From the NCBI GenBank assembly GCA_001643675.2, contig LSRY02000077.1:1-64000 (forward strand): a DNA stretch of 64,000 nucleotides, read 5' to 3'. Source of the stretch: Monocercomonoides exilis. Taxonomy: Eukaryota > Preaxostyla > Oxymonadida > Polymastigidae. A program made the position numbers and the translations under genes. A model generated the notes under the pieces. The model did not search any database. It saw only the letters and a list, made by a program, of their open reading frames with translations, and had not been told where the DNA came from. Positions 19,001-38,006 of the stretch are shown piece by piece (within the stretch, counting starts at the first letter, position 1; the number at the start of each line of letters is the position of its first letter).

Positions 19001-20090
19001 GATGGGATGCGGCACATTGAGGTGAAGAACATCTCCGCCGCGTGTGCGTCTGCAGAAAACGGGCGTCTGTCGTCGCTTCCGTCGCTGAGGTCTGTTGTGA
19101 AGGAGATGCAGCAGTACAACCAGCATGGGGTGTCGTTTTATGGTGTGCCTTGTAACTGATGATAATGGTGGAAGTGGAGAAATTGAGGGGAGGAAATTTG
19201 TGAGAGGAAGAAATTTGTGAGGGGAAGAAATTTGTGAGGGGAAGAAATTTGTGAGGGGAAGAAATTTGTGAGAGGAAGAGTGGCTGGTGTTGAGTTGCAG
19301 AAGATATTCATTTCTCCATTTTATTTTCATTTTATTTTTTTCTCTCTCTCATTTTTGTGCAGAGCTGTTTGGGACGACAGCGTTCTTCCCGTCCTGGTTC
19401 ACGGAGGCGCAGCGGGAGGAACATCTGTTTGCGCGGCGGGTGTTTGGGCTTCTGCATCCGGTGGTGCGGCTGCCGACGGGAGTGCTGTGCGACGTGGGGT
19501 GGGCGAAGAAGGTGGTGATGCGGTGTGTGGAGTGGGTGGAGCAGCAGGTGAAGAAGGAGGAGGAGAAAAAGAAGGAAAGGGCGTCGAACTCTTCTGTGCC
19601 CCCACACGCTCCGTGGCGTCTGCCGCGGCGGCTGCTGATCCCTGGGACGCAGGTGCCGATCAGCGCGCTGCCGGTGGGGGTGAGCCTGACGCTGCGGCTG
19701 TTTGATGCGGTGGAAGGGAGCATGAACCGCGGGGAGGTGGCTGTGGAGGAGGCGAAGAAGCGGCGGGGGCGGGGGAGGCGGTGGCAGGCAGGCGGGGTGG
19801 AGGTGGGGCAGTTCGGGGGAGCGGTGGAGAGCGAGGGGAAAGGCGATGGAGAAGACAAAGGGGAGGGGAAAGGCGAAGGAGGGGTGGTGCATCCGATGTA
19901 CGAGAGGGTGGCCGCGGAGGTGGGTGGCGGTTTGGAAGGAGGAGGAGGAGGAGGGAGGGAGAACATCGGGTGGCGGCTGCTGGTGAAGAGCGGGTGGAAG
20001 GGGACGGGGCTGGGGGCGCGGGAAGACGGGATGCTGGATGCGCTGGAGGTGCAGGTGCGGCGGAGCAAGAGCGGGCTGGGGAAGCAGTGA
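16056..20090 (+). CDS. R3H and G-patch protein, Sqs1/Pfa1-like
   Basis: Three exons (16056-18927, 18999-19142, 19363-20090) joined in phase at GT-AG introns of 71 and 220 bp give 1,247 residues. The start is the ATG of MSYVQNG, followed by an Arg/Gly-rich segment (RERRGGKRDRFRGNGRKR). A long disordered Ser/Pro/Glu-rich middle follows. Near residue 930 comes an R3H domain with the RxxxH signature (RKILHQIARLFGF), completed by exon 2. The last 45 residues are a G-patch (GWRLLVKSGWKGTGLG, ending KSGLGKQ). R3H followed by a C-terminal G-patch is the layout of yeast Sqs1/Pfa1, which activates the DEAH helicase Prp43 in splicing and ribosome assembly. That role is inferred from domain order. Confidence 0.82.
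19180..19280 (+). repeat. 17-bp minisatellite inside intron 2 of the R3H/G-patch gene
   Basis: About five copies of a 17-bp unit, GAGGGGAAGAAATTTGT with minor variants, within the 220-bp intron 19143-19362. It accounts for the unusual length of that intron. Confidence 0.85.
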
Positions 20091-20342
20091 AGGGGGGCAG
20101 GGCGCAGGTGGAGCGCGTTGCCAGACTGGTTTTCCATTCAATTTTGCTATTTTTGTCATTTGTTTTGCTGTTGGGGAAGAGAGGATGGAGCGAAAGATGT
20201 GTTTATCCCAGTTCTCAAAAAAAATAAAAAATAAAAATCTACTGTTGTACTTCTAATGGCTTTCTTTCATGTATTTGTTGGCCACGCAGCGTGACGAGAG
20301 AAATATAAAATTGAATTTGAATTTGGAAAAAGATAAAAAGAA

Positions 20343-20413
20343 GCGGCCTACCGGAATTGAACCGGTGACCTAGTGATCTGCAGTCACTTGCTCTACCGCT
20401 GAGCTAAAGCCGC
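20343..20413 (-). tRNA. tRNA-Cys (GCA)
   Basis: The minus strand folds as a 71-nt cloverleaf: acceptor stem GCGGCTT with AGGCCGC, a D-arm with AGCGGTAGAGC, an anticodon stem AGTGA/TCACT around the loop CTGCAGA (anticodon GCA), and a T-arm ACCGG-TTCAATT-CCGGT. The following base is T, the discriminator expected for tRNA-Cys. No intron and no encoded CCA. Confidence 0.95.
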
Positions 20414-22975
20414 ATGACATCCAAATACTCTCCTGCCCCTTCTCACCCCTCGTTAAATAGCGCCTTTTTTTTTGATAGATTTGAAAAAATAAAAAATTAA
20501 AAAAAAAATATGTTTTTTGATCCTCATTGGAATAATAATTATTTTTCTTTTTCTTTTGTTTTCTTCGCTGAACCAATTTCTGAGCATTTCCGCCATGCGC
20601 TGAGCGTTTCTGAAAGGGAAGCAGACTTTGCAGCGAAATGCTGATAATTGGCCGAAATGGAAATTCCTGCATGACTTCATGGGCTGTCTGCTTTCGAATG
20701 TTGTGAATGAGCAGCTTATTTTTTTTTTTCAAGCCGTAGCATCCATTCTCGTTGTTCTCGTTCCTGCACATGCACCGCAGACGCTATCTCGACAATCTGC
20801 GATGACGTTGCATTTCACTCGCTTTTGCGTTTCCATCGGCGCCCATCTGCGCCAAGTGGATTGCAAATCGTTATTCTCCTTTTTCTCTCCATTTCCTCCT
20901 CCCCCCAGAATTTTAAGCGATGTGGTTGCACCCAAAAGAATCTGCTTTATATTTTATTTTTAAGGAAGGTTTCGCTTCTGCCCATGTTTGTGCGCAGCTA
21001 TCCTGCTTATAAACAATTCTTTTTTTTTTGGAGTTGCACAAGAAGTCCCATTCGAATATTCGTGTCTGGCCCTCAGACAACGTTTGCCAACAATTTAACG
21101 GGACTGAGCCGATTGGCATCGTTGACTCTTGAAAGCCCTTGAAGGAAGTGCTGTCTGTTTACTCGAGCAGGGAACCATCGTCTCCTTTCGTATCACTCCA
21201 CATCTATGGGCGCGATGGCACAGGAAGGGCGTGGCACAGCTGCAGATGCCAGTGGAACGTGGTGGTAATTGTTGCAGCAGTTGACGATGCTTCAAAAAAG
21301 GAAAAGGCAAATGGGGATACAAAGAGAAGACTTCACGAATGAAAAGAGAATGAAAACAAAGAAAAAGTCAGGTTCAGAAAACACAAAGAAGAAATGGACT
21401 TGAGGAACAAGATTTTCGTTTTTATCAGTTGCAGCTGCACAGCAATCGCGAATCGAGTGTTTTGTTTGCTCTTCATCAGTTCAGCACAGGACGCACACAG
21501 ACATCCTTCTGAACATGTGGGTTTTTCTGGAAAAGGCAAGAGCTTTCACAGCACCAGGCGGAACTTGGCAGCACCAGACAGCATGCAGTTCTGTGCTGCT
21601 CGATGGGATGATTTGTCCATCAAATCCTGCATTTGTTTCGTGTTTGTGGCTCTTTGCATTCATCATTATCATCATCTTCTTCTCCTTCTTCTTCTGCTTC
21701 TGTCTGGTCTGATGCATTTCACGCGCAACAATGTTATTTTTTCCCCTTGTCTTCTGAGCAGTCGCACCTCCAGCTGCATTCTGTTTGTGTGCTGCAACAC
21801 TCTCCGAGCCAGCCAAAAGCAAGTGTTCAGACATCGCCCAAACACATCCTCTTTTCTGCCTCATTCACAGATGGTGTTTTGCTGAGACCTGTTTTTTTCC
21901 CTCTCTGCCCATCTGCAAAGACGGAAAGATTCTTCTCTGAGTGTGTTTTCATCTGCATTTGCTTTGGCGTGTCTTCTCCTCTTCTGGTTCACACTGGCAA
22001 TCATTCTCTCCTTCTGAGTATTTTGTTGATTCTGTTTCTCAATCTGTTGGCATTGAAGAAAAGATTCCTTTCTTCGCTTCAAAGAAAGATCGAAATTGCA
22101 TCATTGAAGAGGATAAAATCATATTTCCACCCTTCTTTTTTTTCAATTCGTCTTCTGTTGAATCTTGAACCTGCTTTTCTTTTCTTTTATTATTTTTAAT
22201 TCTGTTTCGGAAGATGTGTACAACCCTTTTCTGTTGCACCGTGAAAGTGTTGTGAATGATTGGCTTTGCTTCACTCAATTAGCTCTTCATCAAAAGAATG
22301 AGTGAACTGTTTGTTATTCTCTACAGACTACTCAATGTCAATCCACTTTTCTTCCAATGTTGAACCTTTCTTCATTTGTCTTTTTTCTTTTTCCTGATTT
22401 TTTATTATTTCTTCTCGGAGATGCACATTGGAACAGAATCCTTCGCAATTTTTGGATTTCTCTTTTATCTTTCTCTCTGTTTTGCATTGGTGTATTTTTC
22501 ATCTCGAAGAGAAAATGAAAATAAAAATATTGAATTGTTAAAAGTCACTTGTTAATTTAATTTATTAATGACTCTGTTAAAAGAAATGCTCATTTCTTTT
22601 TTTTCTTTTCTGAATATTCGTTTATACTCTCCATGCAAATTGAAAAATCAATCATTCAAAATGAACTTATTGCTTTTAGAATTAAAAAGAAATCCAGAGT
22701 GTATGAAAAAATACAAATAAACTGATTAAATGCTTCAAACATTACCAAACTGAAATTCACCATTTTTCAGTTAATTCTTTATAACCTATTTTTCAATCAA
22801 AAGCGATTTATCAACATAAGCAAAATTTCTAATGAATCTTATTTTTCTTTGAAAAAACAATAATAAAAGATTCTTAAAAATGTTTGAATTTGTCATTGGA
22901 ATAGATACGCGTTCACATATATGAAAATACAAAAAAGATATTTCAATCAGCTGTTCGAAAAAAATTTTACCCATA
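20414..22975. other. 2.5-kb region without a supported gene
   Basis: Between the tRNA and the LeuRS-like gene. The left half (20570-22100) has a more balanced base composition than ordinary intergenic DNA here. It has several open frames of 70-190 codons on both strands, but none shows a recognisable domain or clear codon bias. The right part (22200-22975) is AT-rich. It could hold noncoding RNA or decayed genes; I cannot support either. Confidence 0.5.
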
Positions 22976-32520
<9,545 letters not shown>

Positions 32521-32549
32521 GAAAGAAGGAGATGGAGGAGGAGAGAGAT

Positions 32550-32620
32550 GGAGGAGAAGGGAGAAGGGAGAAGGGAGAAGGGAGAAGGGAGAAGGGAGAA
32601 GGGAGAAGAGAGAAGAGAGA
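32550..32620 (+). repeat. GAGAAGG minisatellite
   Basis: Roughly nine copies of the 7-bp unit GAGAAGG just downstream of the LeuRS-like stop codon. Confidence 0.9.
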
Positions 32621-33937
32621 AGGAAATGGAGAAGAGAAGGAAGGTATAGTTTTATGTATCGTTCATTGAATGATGGAAGTGATAAATATGTGCTTAATAT
32701 AATTTTATTTTCATTTTGTGATTTTTAATAAGTTTTATTTATTTTTATTCGAATGAAGTTTTATTCTTTGTATTTGTCTAGGAGGGGTTGTAAAGGGGTG
32801 TATTTGAGATAATGATTGTCGTGTATGATATGAGTACAAATATAAGTAGATTTTTTAGGCAATTGTTATCATTCTTGGCATTATAATTGTTGATGTATAA
32901 ATCCATAAGTATTAAACTAACATTGTGGTTTTTGAGGTATTGTTGCAGTATCTTGAGGAACATGGGGATAAAGTCGATATGCGCACAATAATCATGCGCA
33001 AAGGCAATCTACCTTGTCTGCACAAGCAAGAGTGATTATATTTTTTTCATTAATGTTTTTACATTACCTTTTTATTTTGTATTTTTTATTTTGGTACATT
33101 TTGAATACATTATTTTTTTAAGTTTTATTTTCTCAGATAAAGATAAGCCATTTTCTTGTCGGCAACTTGTCTTTATGGAATGAAAGTACTTTTTTGATGA
33201 AGAAACCATCCATTTATTCTCTTGGTAAATATATTTTTTGATTATTTCTTAGCAATACAGTATAGTTTATTATTATTGCTCAATTGTTATTTGACAAGAC
33301 ATTTGTATTTTTGACTCATTACGCTCATGTTGTTCTCAGATGTTGATGGCTTATTTGTTTCAATCTGTTGTCAGCAGCTATGTTTCGTTTTATACATATT
33401 TAGTCATAAAAAAAAATTGAGAGAAAAATGCAACAAACATTTTCAATTTTTATAAACAAGAAAAGGAGATATGTTGTAAAGCTATTAAAGTTTAAAAACA
33501 ACAAATATGATTAATAGAATTAAATGAGATGAACAAATTTCTCAAAAACATTATCAAAATTTGCAAGACTCATTTCATTGTTTCTCTCTCAAAAAATCCA
33601 CTGTTCAAAAACTTCTTGAAGAACTCTTGTCAAATTTGTTTGATAGTTTATTCATATGTTTTCTTTGAAGGTTCTGGTTTCATTTTTTCTGTTTTGAATA
33701 ATTTTTACTCATAATTGCTTGTTGGAAATAAAGCGAATTAAAACGTTGTTCGTTTAATATGTATTTTCCTTTAATATCAAAAGTGAATTGAAACTGTTAA
33801 TCTTGTTAACTTTCACAATAAATGAGTAAAAAAAGGCTCTTTTAGAAAAAAAAATTAATAAATAAACGAAGCTAAAAAATGAAACGAAACTGAGAAAACA
33901 AGAAACAAAAGGATGAATAATCTTATTCCATTCAGAA

Positions 33938-34115
33938 GGAAAAGAAGAAGAAGAAGAAGAAGAAGAAGAAGAAAAAGAAGAAGAAGAAGAAGAAAAAGAA
34001 GAAGAAGAAGAAGAAGAAGAAGAAGAAGAAGAAGAAGAAGAAGAAGAAGAAGAAGAAGAAGAAGAAGAAGAAGAAGAAGAAGAAGAAGAAGAAGAAGAAG
34101 AAGAAGAAGAAGAAA
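33938..34115 (+). repeat. (GAA)n triplet repeat
   Basis: About 59 GAA triplets with two single-base interruptions (AAAAAG), ending about 50 bp downstream of the stop codon of the minus-strand Ser/Gln-rich gene. All three forward and reverse frames are open and are spurious. Confidence 0.97.
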
Positions 34116-34163
34116 ACAGACAACTATATTTCCAATGTATTCTCCTCCAAACATTTTCTACTA

Positions 34164-36892
34164 TTAGCTATGAGCAGCTATTTCAGAAACTGAATGTGTA
34201 GACGAAGTAAAAGAAGAAGAAGAAGTAGAAGAAGACAAGAAATTCTGATTCGATGTCTGTGTGTCAAATATTTGATAGAGCACTTGAAATTGACTGTAGA
34301 GCTCTTCAAACTGCTCATCAACAGACTTTGTTGGAGTTGTATGGATGGACAACGGAGAAGAAGAGGAAGAAGAAATAGAAAAAGAAGAAGAAGAAGATGA
34401 TGATGATGATGAAGTAGAAGGAGATGATTGTGTTTGTATGTTTTTGACACCAGCAGCCATCAAAAGTTGGTCAATTGCTTCGATTTCGTGTTCCATCTCT
34501 GCAAATTCTGTGTTGCTGAGTGGAGTTGCTGTGAACTGCCCACTCTCTCCAAATGATTGCTGGCTGCTTTGTTGTCTTTCTCCTGTTGATTCTTCGTTTG
34601 GATGAAATGCATTTGCAAAAGAAGAAGAAGAAGTCAAAGAAGAAGAGGAGGAAGATAAAGAGGAAGCAGATAAAGAAGAAGAAGAAGAAGAAGGTGATGA
34701 AGAAGACTGCCCAGTTGTATTTGGTGCTGAAATGTCCTTTTCGAAGTCGATGAGCATACTTTCCAGATCAAAATCATCGTCTTCCTCGTTTTCTCCTCCT
34801 TTCTTTTCGACTCCTCCATTTTTTGGTTGTGCAAATTGAGTGTTTCTTCCTCCTGTTGTGTTTGTGTTTGTCATCATCTGCTGCGAACGGAGTTGTTTCA
34901 TCTGCCCATTCTCTGCCGAAATAGAAGAAGAAGAAGAAGAAATAGAAGAAGCAGATGATGGTGTTATTGTTGTAGTTTGTAATGTTGTTCCAGTGTTTGT
35001 AGTATTTGTAGTAGAAGGAGCAGCAGCAACAGAAGAAGAAGAAGAAGAAGAAGAAGAATTCAATCGCACAAACTGCTGTCCATTTGCTCCTTTCTGAAGA
35101 GCACGCCTCTGCCCAGCTGCGTTTCTCAAGCGCAGTGGCTGCTTCGGAAGAGCCTTTGGCTGTGTCTGGCGGAGAGGTAGGGATGTTTGCTTAACTGATT
35201 GCGCTGTTGATGATGTTATTGATGGTGTTATATTCGTATTTGTGTCTGTGTTTGCATTTTTGTTAGTATTTGTGTTTGGTGTGGAATAAGATGAGGAGGA
35301 AGCTGTTGGGAATGCGATGGAAGTGGCAGCTGCTCCGACGATTCCAACAGACATTCCTGTTTGTGCCTGAGGAAGAGTCGAGGGCTGAGCAGATGGATGA
35401 AGAGAAGTCTGGTTTGTGTGAAGTGAAGAAGAAGAAGAAGACAAAGAAGAAGGAGGAATTTGATGTTTTGTTGATGGTATTGAAGATATTGCAGTTGTAT
35501 TCTGTTTTGGATATACTCCAATGGCAGCTTGTGGAGCAACCTCAGAACTCTGTTGAACTGTCTGCATTTGCCCTTGCATTTGTGTCTGTATTTGCGTCTT
35601 TGTTTGAGGGTGAGTCTGAAGATGAGGTTGAGATTGAATATGAGATTGAGGATGATGCTGAGGGTGCTGCTGCATGTGTGGATAGAATTGATGTGAGATG
35701 CCTGCCATCTGAGGGAATGCAGAAGATGTCTGATTGGCTGGGATTTGTGCATTCGATGAAGAAGCAACAGAAGAAGAAGAAGCATTTGAAGAAGATAAAA
35801 ATGAGCTAGTTGCTGTCTGGAAAGGGTTGGCAGTGTCAGCTCCTTCATTTTGTTGTGACGTGAAAGCAGAAAAACTTGACTCGGTTTGTCCAAATGGCTG
35901 ATGCAGCATATTGGACTCTTGGTGCTGCTGCTGCTGCTGGGGTTGATGTAATGTGGCAGGAGAAGAATGAATGGCAGGAGAGTTGATGGAAGAGGAAGCA
36001 AAAGAGGAGGAAGGCGTAGGTTGTGTCGGTGCTAGTGAGGATGAGGAAGCAGCTGATGATCCTCCCAAGGAGATTACTGTCTTTTGTGAAGAATACGAAG
36101 ACTGCTGAAAAGAACTTCCAGGTGTATTTGATAAGTGCTGTGTATTTGTTGGAGAATTTGGCATTTGATTGGTAGAAGATACGGTTGGCGAAGAAAGAGA
36201 AATGAAAGTGTGATCATGAGATGTTAAATTTGCCCCTGTTGAAGCTGACTGCATTTCAGGAGTTGAAAAGGTTGAAGGCTGTGAAGTGCTTCCTTCTTCT
36301 TTTTCTTTGTCCTTTTCATTTTGAGGAATTTTAATTGTTCGAGAGCGAAGTCCTGACATTGCCCCCATCATACCTCCACTTGTAAGAGAAATAACTCTGC
36401 TTGATCTCTTAGCAGAAGGATTCAAAGAAATAACTTCAGGTTTTTGAGGTTCTTGTTTCGGAGTTGATTCAACACGAACTTGAGAGCCTTGAGGAATTTC
36501 AATTTGTTGAGGATTAAAAGTCTGTGCTGGAGTTTGAGGGCGTGAAGATCCTATTATCTGTTGTGCAACCATTGACGTTGGGGCAGTTTGTTGAGCTCCT
36601 TGAAGTCGAATTATAGTCTTCGGCTTTGTCATCATTGCATTCATTTGTTGTTCTTGAGCTTAAAATGCGAGTAAACAAAGTAATATAACATTTAATTAAT
36701 ATAATCGCAATGCGTTGATAAGTTACCTATTTGTGAATATTGTTGCATGTTTTGAAGTTGTTTTTGTTGTTTTGGCAAAGACATTTGCTTTGCTCTTCCT
36801 TTAGGCTGTCCTCTTCGAGCAGATCCTCCTCGATGATCTTGCATTTGCCTCCTTTGCTGCATTTGTTGACCTCTTCCGCGAGTTCTGTCCAT
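34164..36892 (-). CDS. Ser/Gln-rich protein of unknown function with RG-rich N-terminus
   Basis: Two exons on the minus strand, 36727-36892 and 34164-36658, with a 68-bp intron (GTAACT…TTTAAG), give 886 residues. The N-terminal 50 residues are Arg/Gly/Gln-rich (MDRTRGRGQQMQQRRQMQ), as in RNA-binding tails. A short ordered segment near residues 55-160 contains KTIIRLQGAQQ, SAKRSSRVISLTSGGMMGAM and RSRTIKIPQNEK. The rest is Ser/Gln/Thr/Pro low complexity with two acidic blocks, EDDDFDLESMLIDFEKDI and AEMEHEIEAIDQLLMAAGV. I do not recognise the family; RNA binding is only a composition-based guess. It shares a 99-bp spacer with the divergent NOPCHAP1-like gene. Confidence 0.72.
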
Positions 36893-36991
36893 GTATAAGA
36901 CCTATAAGGACAGAAATTAAACGCTTAATAGAAAAGTGATCAAATAAACCATTTAAAATTATTCTTCTTTTCTAAAAGTGAAAATAATCGC
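36893..36991. promoter_or_regulatory. 99-bp bidirectional promoter spacer
   Basis: Only 99 bp separate the predicted start codons of the minus-strand Ser/Gln-rich gene and the plus-strand NOPCHAP1-like gene. Both promoters and 5' leaders must fit here or overlap coding sequence. No specific element recognised. Confidence 0.4.
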
Positions 36992-37523
36992 ATGGAAAAG
37001 GAACCAGAGAAGAGATTGATTTCAGAAAGTTTAATTTCTTATTTGTAGAAAAGATTGTTAATTTTTGTCTTCGAATATATTGGCTACACAAATTTTTTAA
37101 TATTTTGCAATAAACAATTTGTACTATTTTAGTTCCATCGAATTCAAAAGAACCGGACGATCCAATGGCTCGCTATCGTGAAAACATGTTGCCTCCATCT
37201 TCAGCGTTAAGTCGTGCAAAAGCATTTTTGCCATTGCTTCAATCTTCGAATCAAGAGTTGGAAAAAAAACTTATATCCGGAGAGGTGAAAACGGAAGATC
37301 TTGATCCTGAAAATGTTGATCCAAATAGCGAATTTGTTGTAGAAATGGTTTGTGAGTTTTTATTTTATTCGAATTTTAATAAATGTTTTTTTTTTTTTTC
37401 CTGAAGGATTTGGCACTTGGAGTTTTCGAAAAGGCTCCAGAACAGAAAGAAAAGAAAATTGTAATACCTGGATTAACAGATAAATCTGATGGAAAGAAAC
37501 CTTCAATTCAAGAACTTAAGTGA
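36992..37523 (+). CDS. NOPCHAP1-like (DUF4598) box C/D snoRNP assembly factor
   Basis: Three exons (36992-37028, 37133-37347, 37407-37523) with phase-consistent introns of 104 and 59 bp give 122 residues. The core PPSSALSRAKAFLPLLQSSN, then FVVEM and, across the second junction, DLALGVFEKAP matches the DUF4598/NOPCHAP1 pattern of a leucine-rich helix followed by a VEMD-LGVF motif. Human NOPCHAP1 (C12orf45) links NOP58 to the R2TP complex during box C/D snoRNP assembly, so a nucleolar assembly role is expected. The 13-residue first exon is the least certain part. An in-frame ATG inside exon 2 (37165) is an alternative start. Confidence 0.78.
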
Positions 37524-38006
37524 TTTGTAGAAATTTTGTTAATTTTTTTATTCATTTCACTTTTAAAAAAATACATTTCACAAAATTTGAGTAAATGATA
37601 AATTGTTGTATTTAAAATGGTATTGATGTTAGTCTCATTTTATTTTCAAGTTCGAAATAAGTGTCTAACATTTTTATTTCACATTGAGGTATTTCAAGGT
37701 TTTTCAATCTTTATCTAAAATTAAAAAATAGCTCATATTTGAACTTTTTGTGTTTGTTCTGTCTTTCTGTCATTATAGAGCGAAGTTACAGTCCACCTTA
37801 TTATAGATAAATATGGAAAAAAACAAAAATAAAAGCGATCCCAAAACAAAGAACTCTCAGAAGAAATAGCCGATAAGTAGTACAAGTCCATCAAACTCAG
37901 CCAATCATACCATCAAAGTGATAACTCAAGAAAGAAACACCCAACACACAATACACAACACACAGCACTCCACCACACAAATATATCCCCCTTATTCTTC
38001 AATGGC
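37524..38006. other. Intergenic spacer between convergent genes
   Basis: 483 bp, AT-rich, between the stop codons of the NOPCHAP1-like gene and the kinase gene. A CACAACACAC-type simple stretch lies near 37935-37980. No gene recognised. Confidence 0.7.

Larger units (their letters stand above)
32521..34163. other. Intergenic region between convergent genes
   Basis: Begins with a GAGAAGG-type minisatellite (about 32550-32620), then AT-rich DNA, then a GAA repeat at the right end. No gene recognised; small open frames are AT-rich chance frames. Confidence 0.7.

Noticed and set aside
33855-34167. Poly-Leu, poly-Phe and poly-Arg open frames
   Set aside because: They come from a GAA triplet repeat downstream of a gene and carry no other sequence.
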